This document shows, piece after piece, positions 9,341-21,640 of a DNA stretch of 46,944 nucleotides. Under the pieces are notes generated by a model. It was not told the origin of the DNA. It did not search any database and saw nothing but the letters and a program-made list of their open reading frames with translations. Numbering within the stretch: the stretch's first letter is position 1; the number at the start of each line of letters is the position of its first letter. A program made the translations under genes and the position numbers. The stretch comes from Mycobacterium sp. (GTDB taxonomy: Bacteria > Actinomycetota > Actinomycetes > Mycobacteriales > Mycobacteriaceae): the NCBI GenBank assembly GCA_025966225.1, contig JAOPVI010000409.1, positions 1-46,944 of the forward strand, given 5' to 3'.

Positions 9341-10155
9341 CGGTAGTCGTCCGGGTTGCCCACCGAATTGACGATCTCGAGAAGCTCGGCGTGCACGCCG
9401 GGTGATCCTGCGAGGGCGGACCGCGACGACGGGGTCCACGGGTCACCGACCAGATCGGTGACGACGCCACCGGCTGCCCGCACCAGCGCAACGCCCGCCG
9501 CGTGGTCCCAGACGTGGTGGCCGAAGCTGATCGCGCCACCGAGCGCTCCCGCCGCGGCGTAGGCCATGTCGATACCGGTGGAGCCGTGCATGCGCATTCG
9601 GGAACATCTGCGACTCAGCCGTTCCAGCGTGGCCAATCGGTAGCGGCCAGGGAACTCACCCCGCGATTCGATGTTGAACGTGCCGATTCCGACGACGGAC
9701 TCCGACAGCTTCCGCGCGGTCAGGGTCGGACATGCAATGCCGTTGGCGTACAGTGATTTTCCCACTACGGCGGTGTAACGCTGATCGGTGAACGGCAACC
9801 AGGTCAGCCCGAGCACGGGTTCACCCGCCCGTAGCAGCCCAAGCAGAATCGCCGCCATCGGCAGCCCCGCCGCGTAATTGAACGTGCCGTCGATGGGATC
9901 GAGAATCCAGACGAGCTCCGAATCGACCGGGGCACCGCCGAACTCCTCGCCGTGAACTCCGATCCCCGTCGCGGTCTGCAATGCCTCGACCACCTGGCGT
10001 TCGATGGCCAGGTCCACCTCGGTGGCAAAGTCGTTGCCGCGCTTGGTCACCGCCGACTTCGCCCGATGACCCAAGATGAATGGCTTGGCCGCGTCGTCCA
10101 GGATCGCGGAGGCCACCGTGACCAATGCGTCGAGGTCGGCGTCGTCCAGTGCCAT
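9337..10155 (-). CDS. impC: Inositol monophosphatase family phosphatase
   Basis: Mg-dependent phosphatase of 272 residues with the metal-binding motifs of the IMPase fold: [17 protein letters not shown] and HVWDHAAG. It sits inside the his operon between priA and hisF, as M. tuberculosis impC (Rv1604) does. Possible substrates are inositol-1-phosphate or histidinol phosphate; the position makes a histidinol-phosphatase role tempting, but mycobacterial HisN is usually assigned to another gene elsewhere in the genome, so this stays open. The start ATG at 10155 is 5 bp after the priA stop. Confidence 0.9.
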   Translation of the reverse strand: MALDDADLDALVTVASAILDDAAKPFILGHRAKSAVTKRGNDFATEVDLAIERQVVEALQTATGIGVHGEEFGGAPVDSELVWILDPIDGTFNYAAGLPMAAILLGLLRAGEPVLGLTWLPFTDQRYTAVVGKSLYANGIACPTLTARKLSESVVGIGTFNIESRGEFPGRYRLATLERLSRRCSRMRMHGSTGIDMAYAAAGALGGAISFGHHVWDHAAGVALVRAAGGVVTDLVGDPWTPSSRSALAGSPGVHAELLEIVNSVGNPDDYR

Positions 10156-10160
10156 CAGAC

Positions 10161-10916
10161 CTACTGGCTCACTGCGGCGAGCGCCTCGGGCAGCGTGAAC
10201 CGTCCCGCGTACAGGGCCTTACCGACGATCGCACCCTCGACCCCGCGGTCGGTCAGCGTGGCGATGGCCCGCAGGTCGTCGAGGCTCGACACTCCACCGG
10301 ATGCGATCACGGGGGCCGCCGTGCGTTCGGCGACACCCACCAGCAGCTCGAGGTTGGGCCCGTTGAGGGTGCCGTCCTTCGTCACGTCGGTGACGACGAA
10401 CCGCGAGCAGCCTTCGGCGTCAAGGCGTTCCAGTACCGGCCAGAGGTTTCCACCGTCTGTCTCCCAGCCGCGACCACGGAGGCGGTACTCGGCCCCTGGC
10501 ACAGAAGGGTCGATCTTCACGTCCAGCCCAACTGCCACCTTGTCTCCGTGTGCGGCGATCATCTGCGCGCACCACTGCGGGTTCTCCAGCGCGGCGGTGC
10601 CGAGGTTGACCCTCGCACACCCGATGGAAAGCGCAGCCGTCAGCGACGCGTCATCTCGGATGCCGCCCGACAGTTCGACCGCGACGTCGAGTTTGCCGAT
10701 CACCTCGGCCAGCAGGTCATGGTTGGACCCACGCCCGAACGCGGCATCCAGATCGACGAGGTGAATCCACTCGGCCCCGTCGTTCTGCCAGCCCAGGGCT
10801 GCGTCCAGCGCGGAGCCGTAGTCGGTCTCGCTGCCTGCCACGCCCTGAACGAGGCGCACGGCCTTGCCGTCGACCACGTCGACGGCCGGCAGAAGTATCA
10901 ATGGTGCGTTACTCAC
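10161..10916 (-). CDS. priA: Phosphoribosyl isomerase A, bifunctional HisA/TrpF type
   Basis: Isomerises ProFAR in histidine synthesis and, in actinobacteria without trpF, also phosphoribosylanthranilate in tryptophan synthesis. The 251-residue barrel starts [20 protein letters not shown], with the first catalytic Asp in AVDVVDG and the second in [24 protein letters not shown] matches the actinobacterial PriA loop. The neighbouring trp operon contains E, C, B and A but neither a trpF gene nor a TrpC-F fusion, which fits the dual role. GTG start two bases after the hisH stop. Confidence 0.94.
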   Translation of the reverse strand: MSNAPLILLPAVDVVDGKAVRLVQGVAGSETDYGSALDAALGWQNDGAEWIHLVDLDAAFGRGSNHDLLAEVIGKLDVAVELSGGIRDDASLTAALSIGCARVNLGTAALENPQWCAQMIAAHGDKVAVGLDVKIDPSVPGAEYRLRGRGWETDGGNLWPVLERLDAEGCSRFVVTDVTKDGTLNGPNLELLVGVAERTAAPVIASGGVSSLDDLRAIATLTDRGVEGAIVGKALYAGRFTLPEALAAVSQ

Positions 10917-10918
10917 TA

Positions 10919-11535
10919 TCAGAGCCCCTCAACCCAATTGGCGAGCAGCGTCGCGCCTGCGTCGCCGCTCTTCTCCGGATGAAACTGTGTGGCTGAAAGC
11001 GCGCCATCCTCGACGGCGGCCAGGAACGGCACGTGGTGCGTCGCCCAGGTCAGCAGCGCGTCCGCGTCACCTTCCCACTGCTGTGCGGCGTACGAGTGCA
11101 CGAAGTAGAACCGGGTGCCGGGGTCGAGTCCCTTGAACAACTCGCTGCCCGGCGCCGCGTCGACGACGTTCCAGCCCATGTGCGGGATCACCGGCGCGTC
11201 GATCCGCACCACCGAACCCGGCCACTGACCGCAGCCCGTGCTCTCAACACCGAATTCCACCCCCCTGGCGAACAGGATCTGCATGCCGACGCAAATGCCA
11301 AGCACCGGACGGCCGTTCGCCAATCGGTCGGCGATGATCTGGTCACCACCCACTGCACGCAGCCCCGCCATGCAGGCCTCGTAGGCGCCGACTCCCGGCA
11401 CCACGAGACCGTCCGCGGCCGCCGCGGCCGCTGGATCTGCCGTCACCTCGACCCGGGCACCGACCCGCTCGAGGGCACGCTGCGCCGAGCGGAGGTTGCC
11501 CGAGCCGTAGTCCAGGACAACCAGCGACTTCTTGG

Positions 11536-11539
<4 letters not shown>
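10919..11539 (-). CDS. hisH: Imidazole glycerol phosphate synthase, glutaminase subunit
   Basis: Class I glutamine amidotransferase of 206 residues that feeds ammonia to HisF. The nucleophile cysteine is in [13 protein letters not shown], and the catalytic His-Glu are in [10 protein letters not shown] near the C-terminus. The N-terminus [12 protein letters not shown] is typical. GTG start overlapping the hisB stop (11536-11539). Confidence 0.96.
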
Positions 11540-14722
<3,183 letters not shown>

Positions 14723-14801
14723 CGCGACATCCCTACCAGCAGACGAGGCATTCACGCCGTCTATTGTCCCAGAGCAGTACAAATCGAATTCGGGAGCCGC
14801 C

Positions 14802-15224
14802 ATGTCCACGTCATCGTCGAGGCAAGACCACCCAAACAACGCCCCAGGCGTGCCCATGATCATTCCGGTATGGCTGGAGCGCTTCCAGATCAAGTACGTG
14901 AACCCGATGCTCCGCCCGTTGTCGAAACGGATGCCGGGCTTCGCGGTGATCAAGCACCGTGGCCGCACGTCGGGCAAGGAATTCGAGACCATCGTCACCG
15001 CGTACCGCAAGGACAGCGTGCTGGCGATCGGGCTGGTTCACGGCAAGACCAACTGGGTCAAGAACGTGCTGGCTGCAGGCGAGGCCGACATCCACGTTGG
15101 GCGCAAGGACCTGCACCTCACCAACCCCCGCGTGCTGCCCGCGGGCACCGTCGATCCGACGTTGCCGCGGGTTCCTCAGATGCTCGCCAAGCGCCAAGGC
15201 ACCTTCGTCGCCGACATCGCGTGA
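14802..15224 (+). CDS. Deazaflavin-dependent nitroreductase family protein
   Basis: Small protein of 140 residues with the split-barrel pattern of the Ddn/F420-dependent oxidoreductase family: [20 protein letters not shown], then [19 protein letters not shown] and [20 protein letters not shown]. The HRGRTSGK stretch corresponds to the phosphate/cofactor-binding segment of this family. It corresponds in place to Rv1598c of M. tuberculosis, divergent from hisD. Substrate unknown; F420 binding is a family inference. Confidence 0.82.
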   Translation: MSTSSSRQDHPNNAPGVPMIIPVWLERFQIKYVNPMLRPLSKRMPGFAVIKHRGRTSGKEFETIVTAYRKDSVLAIGLVHGKTNWVKNVLAAGEADIHVGRKDLHLTNPRVLPAGTVDPTLPRVPQMLAKRQGTFVADIA

Positions 15225-15268
15225 AACTCGTTTGAGCTGACCTTCCGTCAGCTGCGAGACTGTGGGCC

Positions 15269-15904
15269 ATGGCGTGGGAAGTGTGGCTGACGTTCATCGG
15301 AGCGGCCGTCCTGATCGCGGTGTCCCCTGGTGCTGGCGCAATCCAGTCGATGGCCACCGGCCTGACTCACGGCGTGCGTCGCGGCTATTGGAGCATCCTG
15401 GGCCTCGAGCTCGGCCTGATGCTTCAACTCGCGCTGGTTGCGCTGGGCTTGGGCGCAATCGTGACCGGCTCGATCGTGGCGTTCAACGTCGTCAAGTGGG
15501 TGGGCGTCGCCTACCTCCTGTATCTCGCCGTACGGCAGTGGCGAACCGCGCCGCGCGACCTCCGGGAGCAGCTCGACACCTCCGCCGACGGTGGACGTGC
15601 CGCGCTCGTCGTACGCGGCTTTCTCGTCAATGCCACCAACCCGAAGGGCCTGGTGTTCTTCCTCGCCGTGGTGCCGCAGTTCGTGGTACCGACCACACCG
15701 CTGCTCCCCCAGTACCTGGCGATCGGCGCGACGATGGTGGTCGTCGACATGGTGGTGATGGGGCTCTACACCGCCCTGGCGGTGCGGCTGCTGCGCTGGA
15801 TGCACACTCCGCGGCAGCAGACGGTCGTCAACCGCACCTTCTCCGGCCTGTTCGCCACCGCCGCGGTGGTGCTGTCGTTGGTGCGCCGCGCCGCGACCGC
15901 GTGA
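15269..15904 (+). CDS. LysE/RhtB family amino acid exporter
   Basis: Membrane protein of 211 residues with about six hydrophobic segments. The N-terminal motif VSPGAGAIQSMATGLTHGVRRG and the central GFLVNATNPKGLVFFLAVVPQF are hallmarks of the LysE/RhtB family of inner-membrane exporters of amino acids and analogues. The ATG at 15269 (MAWEVWLTF) matches the family start. It follows the 14802 gene by 44 bp. The exact substrate cannot be read from sequence. The decayed region begins 4 bp after its stop. Confidence 0.88.
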   Translation: MAWEVWLTFIGAAVLIAVSPGAGAIQSMATGLTHGVRRGYWSILGLELGLMLQLALVALGLGAIVTGSIVAFNVVKWVGVAYLLYLAVRQWRTAPRDLREQLDTSADGGRAALVVRGFLVNATNPKGLVFFLAVVPQFVVPTTPLLPQYLAIGATMVVVDMVVMGLYTALAVRLLRWMHTPRQQTVVNRTFSGLFATAAVVLSLVRRAATA

Positions 15905-15907
15905 GCA

Positions 15908-16351
15908 TCACTCGCTGCGAGTGAACACCGCCTTGCCGGTCATCGCCGGCCATGCGGTGTCGGCTTCCTCCCACGGCACGACGCGCTCGACGACGGGTCC
16001 GAGATCGCTTGTCGTCGAGAGCAATTCGAGGATCTCGGGGATCACGTTCCGTGCGTTCACCCGGCTGGTGACGAACCGCACGCCCCTGGTGTACATCGCG
16101 AGCAGCGGGAGCTCGACCGGCTGCAGGTAGAGCCCGGTGTCGGTGCACACGCCGTCCGCCCACGTGGCGCGCAGGGTCGCCGACAGCAGGTCGGGATCGG
16201 CCGTGGTGTGGACGGTGACCGGGTACGGGCCCCAGGACCTGTCGGGCTTGGACCGGTCGTGGACGGCCGCGCCCAACTTCTCGGCGATGGCGAGGCGCCC
16301 CGCGTCGGCGCTCCGCACTTTCCTGTCCTCCGACGCATCCCCCTCCGACAT
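15908..16351 (-). pseudogene. 3' remnant of a zinc-type alcohol dehydrogenase
   Basis: From about base 16310 down to the stop the reading frame matches the C-terminal half of medium-chain alcohol dehydrogenases: RLAIAEKLGA from the end of the Rossmann fold, ATWADGVCTDTGLYLQP, ELPLLAMYTRGVRFVTSR and the end PAMTGKAVFTRSE. The N-terminal catalytic domain with zinc ligands and the dinucleotide glycine motif are missing. An ATG at 16351 would allow a 147-residue peptide, but its first ~14 residues lie over the TetR remnant on the other strand. I judge it a truncated gene. Confidence 0.75.
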
Positions 16352-16685
16352 CGTCTGCCGCTGGATCGACCTATCGGCCGACGGACTGCAGGGCGATCAA
16401 CGCGACGGCTGCCCGATCGAGCCGATCGCAACGGAGTCCGTTCACGCCAGCCCCGTCGTGCGAGCGGCCTCGGCGCGTGCGTTCGAGGGGTGGTGCGCAG
16501 TGGTCGCCGAGCGACTGACCGCCGACGGATGGTCAAGCGACTCGGCCATGGGGACCGCGCAGGCGGTCATCGCCCTGATCGAGGGCTCGCTGATCCTGTC
16601 CAGGATCGCCGGTGACCGCGCCGCACTCGATGCGGCGAAGGGCGCGGCGCGCACGCTGCTCAATCAGGCGCCGACCGGCAGCTGA
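16329..16685 (+). pseudogene. 3' remnant of a TetR-family regulator (YxaF/LmrA-like C-terminal domain)
   Basis: From about 16329 the plus-strand frame encodes RWIDLSADGL, RDGCPIEPIATESVHASP, AFEGWCAVVAERLTADGW and ALIEGSLILSRIAGDRAALD, the ligand-binding half of a TetR regulator of the LmrA/YxaF kind. The N-terminal helix-turn-helix is absent; upstream the frame runs antisense through the alcohol dehydrogenase remnant. It was most likely the regulator divergently transcribed from that dehydrogenase, and a single deletion removed both 5' halves and the shared promoter. Confidence 0.75.
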
Positions 16686-16693
16686 CCGCCCGG

Positions 16694-17230
16694 CTATTTG
16701 CAGGCTTCGGTGATCCTCACGTTCAAGGCGTCGGCGTGGCTCAACCGGGCCGCTTGATCGGGGTCGGTGTTCAACGCGCCCGCAATCGAGGCCGCACCGA
16801 TGTCCATAAGGGTGTTGCCGAAGTCCCGGACGTCGGTGGCCAGTTCGGTCGGCGTCGCCGCATCCAATCGACTGATCAGGTACTGCCCACCGTTTGACAA
16901 CGCCAGGCGGGCGTTCGCCGCGACGGCAAGCGACCCCGTGACGTCGGCATCACCACCGGGACTCTGGAGGTTGGTGTTCAACGAGACACCCTTGCGAACC
17001 AACTCCGTCGCAGCACAAGTCGCGGCCTTCGCATCGGCCTGTTGGCCCGCGCTGTAGCCGGCTTCGGCGGCGGGCTTCAGGAAAGGCCGGAACGCCGCCC
17101 ACCCCGCCAGCCCGAGCGCCGCAAGCGCAACGATCAACGCGACGACGGGCACCACCCCTACCCGCCGCTGTGCACGCGGTGAATTGGCGGTCGGCAAGGC
17201 CTGGGTCGGTTGATCCTCGTTGGTCGACAT
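16694..17230 (-). CDS. Single-pass membrane protein, mycobacterial Ala-rich family
   Basis: A 178-residue protein: a polar N-terminal stretch to ~residue 24, one hydrophobic helix (VVPVVALIVALAALGLAGW), then an outside, helix-rich domain of ~130 residues. Two cysteines frame that domain (AATCAATEL and the C-terminal EACK), a plausible disulphide pair outside the membrane. NTDPDQAARL and VAANARLALS are shared with the relic at 17299 and the gene at 17518. Function unknown. I recall similar proteins as a multi-copy mycobacterial family often labelled alanine- and proline-rich membrane proteins. ATG at 17230. Confidence 0.78.
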   Translation of the reverse strand: MSTNEDQPTQALPTANSPRAQRRVGVVPVVALIVALAALGLAGWAAFRPFLKPAAEAGYSAGQQADAKAATCAATELVRKGVSLNTNLQSPGGDADVTGSLAVAANARLALSNGGQYLISRLDAATPTELATDVRDFGNTLMDIGAASIAGALNTDPDQAARLSHADALNVRITEACK

Positions 17231-17298
17231 GCGCAGGATGCTAGCCGGTGCCCGAACCTTGCCCGACGCGCAAATTGATCGATGACGCTGTGTCCGTC

Positions 17299-17466
17299 TT
17301 ACTTACACAATCCTTCGATGGCACCGTTCTGACCGTCCGCCTCGCGAAGACGTGCCCCCTGAGCCGGATCCGTGTTCGGGATGCCGGCGATCGCATTGGC
17401 CCCGATGTCGATCAGATTGTTGGCAACGCCACGGTCCGCATCGCCCAACGCAAATCCTAACCACGA
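17299..17466 (-). pseudogene. Relic of a third family member, C-terminal 55 codons
   Basis: Between the two paralogues the minus strand encodes GVANNLIDIGANAIAG, then IPNTDPAQGARLREADG and the end IEGLCK, followed by TAA at 17299-17301. It lines up with DFGNTLMDIGAASIAG, NTDPDQAARL and EACK of the 16694 gene. The frame is blocked upstream by TGA at 17467-17469 and there is no start codon, so it is a truncated relic. It is closer to the 16694 paralogue than to the 17518 one. Confidence 0.8.
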
Positions 17467-17517
17467 TCAAGCGCACGGTCGGAAGGAACGGCAACCGCAT
17501 ATCACCTCGGGTGCAAG

Positions 17518-17910
17518 TCAATTACAGAGCACTGCAACCCGTTCGCTGGCCAACTCCGCTTGCTGTAGCCGGGCGGCCTGCTCCGGGTGATCGTTGCCGA
17601 CCCCCGCAAGAGCGCTCATCGCGATGTCTTCCAACAACTCGGCGAATGCGCGGACCGCCTCGGCCAGACGTGGTGGCGTGGCCGGGCTTAGGCGACGCAG
17701 TAGATACGTACTGCCGGCCGACATCGCCAGCCGCGCATTGGCTGCTACCGCCGCGACCGCCACCGGGTCGTCACCGCCACTGGCATGGGTCTGCAACGAC
17801 ACGGCCCTGCGGACGGTGTCGAAGGCAGCCACCATCCGCGCTTTGGCGCGCGCAGCGTCCTCGGGAGTAGCTGCAAACTCGTCCGCTCGTCCGTGCCTCG
17901 GCTCCGACAT
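17518..17910 (-). CDS. Soluble paralogue of the 16694 protein
   Basis: A 130-residue protein (MSEPRHGRADEF) sharing AVAANARLAMS, YLLRRLSPATPP, DHPEQAARL and the final Cys (AVLCN) with the 16694 membrane protein. It lacks a hydrophobic helix and lacks the first of the two framing cysteines, which fits a cytoplasmic location without a disulphide. The ATG at 17910 is the first that leaves a sensible product; the open frame upstream to 18069 has no recognisable content. Function unknown. Together with the relic it forms a tandem paralogue array downstream of nadC. Confidence 0.7.
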   Translation of the reverse strand: MSEPRHGRADEFAATPEDAARAKARMVAAFDTVRRAVSLQTHASGGDDPVAVAAVAANARLAMSAGSTYLLRRLSPATPPRLAEAVRAFAELLEDIAMSALAGVGNDHPEQAARLQQAELASERVAVLCN

Positions 17911-18052
17911 ATCGGGACTGTAAGCGCATCCGCCGACCCGTTCAGGAGTGTCGGCAATCCGCCATGTCTGAGTGGGCCAATCCGAGCGCGGATGCGCTAG
18001 CGCTTTCCGGGAAGGGGCCAAGTGTTCAACGGGCGACGCAAGCGTCGGCCGA

Positions 18053-18910
18053 TTAGATGTCGAGCCCAATGTCGAGTACGCGGACGGAATGCGTCAGTGC
18101 GCCGACAGCCAAATAGTCGACACCGGTGCCCGCGTAGTCTGCAGCGGATTCCAATGAAAGACCGCCTGACGACTCGAGTTTCGTCGCAGGGGACTTCGCG
18201 TCTCGACGCTGTACGGCGATCTGGGTCTGCCACACCGGGAAGTTGTCCAACAGCACCAGTTCGACGTCTTCGGCCAGCACCTCGTCGAGTTGCTCGAGCG
18301 AATCGACCTCCACCTCGCACGGCAGCTCCGGCGCCACCTCGCGGACCGCACGCAACGCGGCCACCACCGAACCAGCCGCGGCCACGTGGTTGTCCTTGAT
18401 CAGCGCCGCATCGCCGAGCCCCATCCGATGGTTCACGCCGCCGCCCACCCGAACCGCATACTTCTGCAGGGCCCGCAGCCCGGGCAGTGTTTTGCGGGTA
18501 TCCCGGATTGCCGCCTTCGTGCCGTGTACGGCCTCGACCCACAGTGCGGTCGCCGACGCGATACCGGACAGGTGGCAGACCAGGTTGAGCATGGTGCGCT
18601 CGGCGGTCAGCAGGCCTCGCGTGTCCGCGCGAACCGTCAGCAGCGCCTCGCCCGGCTCGAGCCGCGTGCCGTCGTCGACCCGATCGACCACCGAATAGTT
18701 CTCGGACCCAAGCACTTCGTCGAGCACCAGCAACCCGATGTCGATGCCAGCCACTACCCCGTGCTCCCTGGTGACCAACGCAGCAGTGACCGTGGCGTGG
18801 GCGGGCACAGTCGCCAGCGTCGTCACGTCGGGGCCGTAGCGCTGGTCTTCGTCCAAGCCCCGAGCGATGACCTCGCGGGCCTCTGCAAGCTCGTCGTCAG
18901 TGAGTTTCAT
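18053..18910 (-). CDS. nadC: Quinolinate (nicotinate-nucleotide) phosphoribosyltransferase
   Basis: Converts quinolinate and PRPP to nicotinate mononucleotide, third step of de novo NAD synthesis. The 285-residue protein has ERTMLNLVCHLSGIAS, the arginine/lysine-rich site IRDTRKTLPGLRALQKYAV, GGVNHRMGLGDAALIKDNH and LLDNFP, all characteristic. The ATG at 18910 ([12 protein letters not shown]) overlaps the nadB stop (TGATG), so translation is coupled. Last gene of the nad operon; the following 142 bp hold no gene. Confidence 0.96.
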   Translation of the reverse strand: MKLTDDELAEAREVIARGLDEDQRYGPDVTTLATVPAHATVTAALVTREHGVVAGIDIGLLVLDEVLGSENYSVVDRVDDGTRLEPGEALLTVRADTRGLLTAERTMLNLVCHLSGIASATALWVEAVHGTKAAIRDTRKTLPGLRALQKYAVRVGGGVNHRMGLGDAALIKDNHVAAAGSVVAALRAVREVAPELPCEVEVDSLEQLDEVLAEDVELVLLDNFPVWQTQIAVQRRDAKSPATKLESSGGLSLESAADYAGTGVDYLAVGALTHSVRVLDIGLDI

Positions 18911-20547
18911 CAGCAGGTCGCCGCCAACGAAGCCACGGACGCCACCGACACCACGCTGCGCGCCTGATCGGGATCGGTGTCGAGGTAATCCGAACGGTGA
19001 TGACATCCGCGGCTTTCGGTGCGGGCCAACGCCGCAGCGGCGACAACACCCGCCGCGGCGGTCAGCGCCACGTCCTCTAGATCGGTGCGGCTGGCCAGTC
19101 GCCGATCCGTGGCCTGCGCCAGCAGGTCCTCCAAGCGGCGCAAGCCCTCCGCGTCGCGTACCACGGAAACGTCGCGTGACATCGCCCGCTGTAGCTCGGC
19201 ACGTGGCAGAGCGCGCCGAACCGGTGCCTCGACCGCCACCGCGCGGGACGGGCCTGCGTCGACAGCGTGCTGGGCGGCGGCCACCCCGGCCCGGTTGCCC
19301 ACCACCAGGCCTTCGAGCAGGCTGTTCGACGCGAGCCGATTGGCGCCGTGCATGCCCGTGCGCGCAACCTCTCCTGCGGCGAACAACCCCGACAGCTCCG
19401 TGCGACCGTGCACGTCGGTGACGACGCCACCGCAGCTGTAGTGCGCGCCGGGGACGACCGGAATCAGTTGCCGGGTCGGGTCGATGCCTGCGGCCAGACA
19501 TGCGGCGGTCACCGTCGGGAAGCGCGCCGCGAAGCCGGGGATCGAACGAGCGTCCAGGTAGACGCACGGATCCCCGGTCTGCGTCAGCCGGGCATCGATG
19601 GCCGCGGCCACCACGTCGCGTGGGGCCAGGTCACCCATCGGATGAACGCCCGCCGTGACCGACTCACCGTGAGCGTCGACCAGCACCGCGCCCTCGCCGC
19701 GGATGGCCTCGGTGATCAGTGGCCGCCGGCCTCCGGCGTTGCCGTCGAACAGCATCGTCGGATGGAACTGGATGAACTCGACGTCGCTGACCCCGACGCC
19801 CGCCCAGAGCGCCAACGCGATCCCGTCACCCGTCGAGCCCTCCGGATTGGTGGTCGCCGAATAGAGGTGGCCGAGGCCGCCGGTGGCGAGGATCACCGAA
19901 GGCGCGTGCACGACGCCGAGTCCGTCCTCGTTGCGCACCAACACCCCGGTGACCGCGCCCGATTCGTGAAGCAGTTGCAGCGCAACGTGATTACGCCGAA
20001 TGTCGAGTGTCGCCGCAGCCCGGTCCAGCGCCCGCTGGACCTCTGCGCCGGTGGCGTCGCCGCCGGCATGAATGATGCGCCGCCGCGAATGGCCGCCCTC
20101 GCGGGTCAGCGCCCACTGCCCTGGTGCCGATTCGTCGAATCGCGCTCCGTCGTTGACCAATTCGGCGACTGCTGCGTAACCGTTGGCGACGATCGACGTC
20201 ACGGCCTCGGGATCGCACAACCCGCCGCCGGCCGCCAACGTGTCGGCGACGTGCGTCTCGATGGTGTCATCGGTGTCGGGTACGACGACGGCAATGCCGC
20301 CCTGCGCATAGAAGGTCGCCGTCTCTGCGGCCTTGCTGAGCACGATTACCCGATGCCCGCGACGGTGCACGGCGAGGGCGGCCACCAGTCCCGCGACACC
20401 AGTACCGACGACGACGACGTCCGCGCGCTGCTGCCAGTAGGCGGCCCCGCCGCAAGCTGACGTCATATCCCGAGTCGCTGCGCTCCTGCCCTCCGGCGTC
20501 ATATCCCGAGTCGCTGCGCTCCTGCCCTCCGGCGCCGAGCGTGTCAT
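18910..20547 (-). CDS. nadB: L-aspartate oxidase
   Basis: FAD enzyme oxidising aspartate to iminoaspartate, the NadA substrate. The dinucleotide-binding motif is [16 protein letters not shown], with the succinate dehydrogenase-like flavoprotein body ([57 protein letters not shown]). Three in-frame starts exist: ATG at 20547, overlapping the nadA stop as ATGA, and ATGs at 20502 and 20466. The stretch between them is an exact 36-bp tandem duplication encoding [13 protein letters not shown]. The 20547 start gives 545 residues, 20466 gives 518; the coupling argument favours 20547, while family length fits both. Confidence 0.93.
   Translation of the reverse strand: MTRSAPEGRSAATRDMTPEGRSAATRDMTSACGGAAYWQQRADVVVVGTGVAGLVAALAVHRRGHRVIVLSKAAETATFYAQGGIAVVVPDTDDTIETHVADTLAAGGGLCDPEAVTSIVANGYAAVAELVNDGARFDESAPGQWALTREGGHSRRRIIHAGGDATGAEVQRALDRAAATLDIRRNHVALQLLHESGAVTGVLVRNEDGLGVVHAPSVILATGGLGHLYSATTNPEGSTGDGIALALWAGVGVSDVEFIQFHPTMLFDGNAGGRRPLITEAIRGEGAVLVDAHGESVTAGVHPMGDLAPRDVVAAAIDARLTQTGDPCVYLDARSIPGFAARFPTVTAACLAAGIDPTRQLIPVVPGAHYSCGGVVTDVHGRTELSGLFAAGEVARTGMHGANRLASNSLLEGLVVGNRAGVAAAQHAVDAGPSRAVAVEAPVRRALPRAELQRAMSRDVSVVRDAEGLRRLEDLLAQATDRRLASRTDLEDVALTAAAGVVAAAALARTESRGCHHRSDYLDTDPDQARSVVSVASVASLAATC
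20461..20532 (-). repeat. Exact 36-bp tandem duplication at the nadB 5' end
   Basis: Two identical copies, 20461-20496 and 20497-20532, each starting CGTCATATCCCGAGTCGCTG on the plus strand. Each unit encodes [11 protein letters not shown] in the nadB frame and brings its own ATG. The bases following the second copy (CGCCGAG) begin like a third, diverged unit. Confidence 0.93.
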
Positions 20548-21593
20548 TCTCCGCCGCCAGGCTGACCGATCTCGATCATGCGTTGCACGCTGGCGCGCGC
20601 CAACCGCGCCGTGTCCAGATCGACGTGCACCTCGTCGGCCCCCTCGATGAGGCAGCGCAGCAGCGCCGCCGGGGTGATCATCTTCATGTACTTGCACGAC
20701 GCCCGGTCGTTGACGGCCAGGAACTCGACGTCGGGTGCGGCCCTGCGCAATTGGTGCAGCATCCCGACCTCGGTGGCCACCAGCACCTGACTGGCGGTGG
20801 TCTCGCGCGCGGCGTCCAGCATGCCGCCCGTGGACAGGATCTTCACCCGCTCCTTTGGTACCGCACCTTCGCCCGCGAGGTAGAGCGCCGAGGTGGCGCA
20901 ACCACATTCGGGGTGTACGAACAGGTCGGCTCCGGGATGCCTGCGGGCCTTCTCGGCGAGCTCGTCACCGTTGATGCCCGCGTGTACGTGGCATTCGCCA
21001 GCCCACACGTGCAGGTTCTTGCGACCGGTGATCCGCCGGACGTGTGCGCCGAGGAACTGATCCGGGCAGAACAACACCTCGCGATCGGCGGGTATCGACG
21101 CCACCACCTCGACGGCGTTGGACGACGTGCAGCAGATGTCGGTCAGAGCCTTCACCGCGGCCGTGGTGTTGACGTAGGAGACGACGACGGCGTCGGGATG
21201 GTCGTTCTTCCAGGCCTGCAGTTCATCGGCGGCGATCGAGTCCGCCAACGAGCATCCAGCGCGTTGGTCGGGAATCAGCACGGTCTTGTGGGGGCTCAGG
21301 ATCTTGGCAGTCTCGGCCATGAAGTGGACCCCGCAGAACACGATGGTGTCTTCAGGCGCCCCTGCTGCGATGCGGGACAGGGCGAGCGAGTCACCGACGT
21401 GGTCGGCCACGTCCTGAATCGCGGGCAGCTGGTAGTTGTGCGCGAGCAGTGTCGCACCACGCTGCGTGGCGAGCCGACGAACCTCGGCGGCCCACTCCTC
21501 GTCGGCGATCACGCCGCCGTAGCCGGTGGGACCGTCAGTGATCTGCGCGGCCCATCCATGTCGTGACTCCGCGGTGCGGTCCAACACCGTCAT
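20544..21593 (-). CDS. nadA: Quinolinate synthase, [4Fe-4S]
   Basis: Condenses iminoaspartate with dihydroxyacetone phosphate to quinolinate. The 349-residue protein has [48 protein letters not shown], the cysteine-containing [10 protein letters not shown] and [10 protein letters not shown], the last two with FCGV giving the cluster cysteines of the family. The ATG at 21593 has AGGAG six bases upstream. First gene of nadABC, divergent from nrtR with a palindrome between them. Confidence 0.96.
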   Translation of the reverse strand: MTVLDRTAESRHGWAAQITDGPTGYGGVIADEEWAAEVRRLATQRGATLLAHNYQLPAIQDVADHVGDSLALSRIAAGAPEDTIVFCGVHFMAETAKILSPHKTVLIPDQRAGCSLADSIAADELQAWKNDHPDAVVVSYVNTTAAVKALTDICCTSSNAVEVVASIPADREVLFCPDQFLGAHVRRITGRKNLHVWAGECHVHAGINGDELAEKARRHPGADLFVHPECGCATSALYLAGEGAVPKERVKILSTGGMLDAARETTASQVLVATEVGMLHQLRRAAPDVEFLAVNDRASCKYMKMITPAALLRCLIEGADEVHVDLDTARLARASVQRMIEIGQPGGGE

Positions 21594-21604
21594 TGCCGTC
21601 TCCT

Positions 21605-21633
21605 TTGATCCGACGAGGTTTTCGACTTATGAT
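21605..21633 (+). promoter_or_regulatory. Probable nrtR promoter (leaderless)
   Basis: TTGATC at 21605-21610 and TATGAT at 21628-21633 are separated by 17 bp, a good -35/-10 pair. The -10 ends 7 bp before the ATG at 21641, so the transcript would begin at or next to that start codon. The -10 lies inside the palindrome at 21618-21640, so a bound repressor would block it. Confidence 0.6.
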
Positions 21634-21640
21634 CGAAAAC
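21618..21640. promoter_or_regulatory. Likely NrtR operator, perfect 8-bp-arm palindrome
   Basis: GTTTTCGA, a 7-bp spacer CTTATGA, then TCGAAAAC. It is the only strongly AT-rich palindrome in the nadA-nrtR gap. It covers the nrtR -10 and lies just downstream of a possible nadA -10 on the minus strand (TACGAT, 21653 to 21648). NrtR-type regulators are known to bind such palindromes beside NAD genes; assignment here rests on position and symmetry. Confidence 0.75.

Noticed and set aside
19267..20460. Open frame of 397 codons on the plus strand
   Set aside because: Antisense to nadB over its whole length; composition (Arg, His, Gly rich) is that of a shadow frame.
20548..20907. Upstream extension of the nadB frame
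   Set aside because: It runs antisense-free but wholly inside nadA in another frame and has no family similarity; the ATGA overlap marks the true limit.
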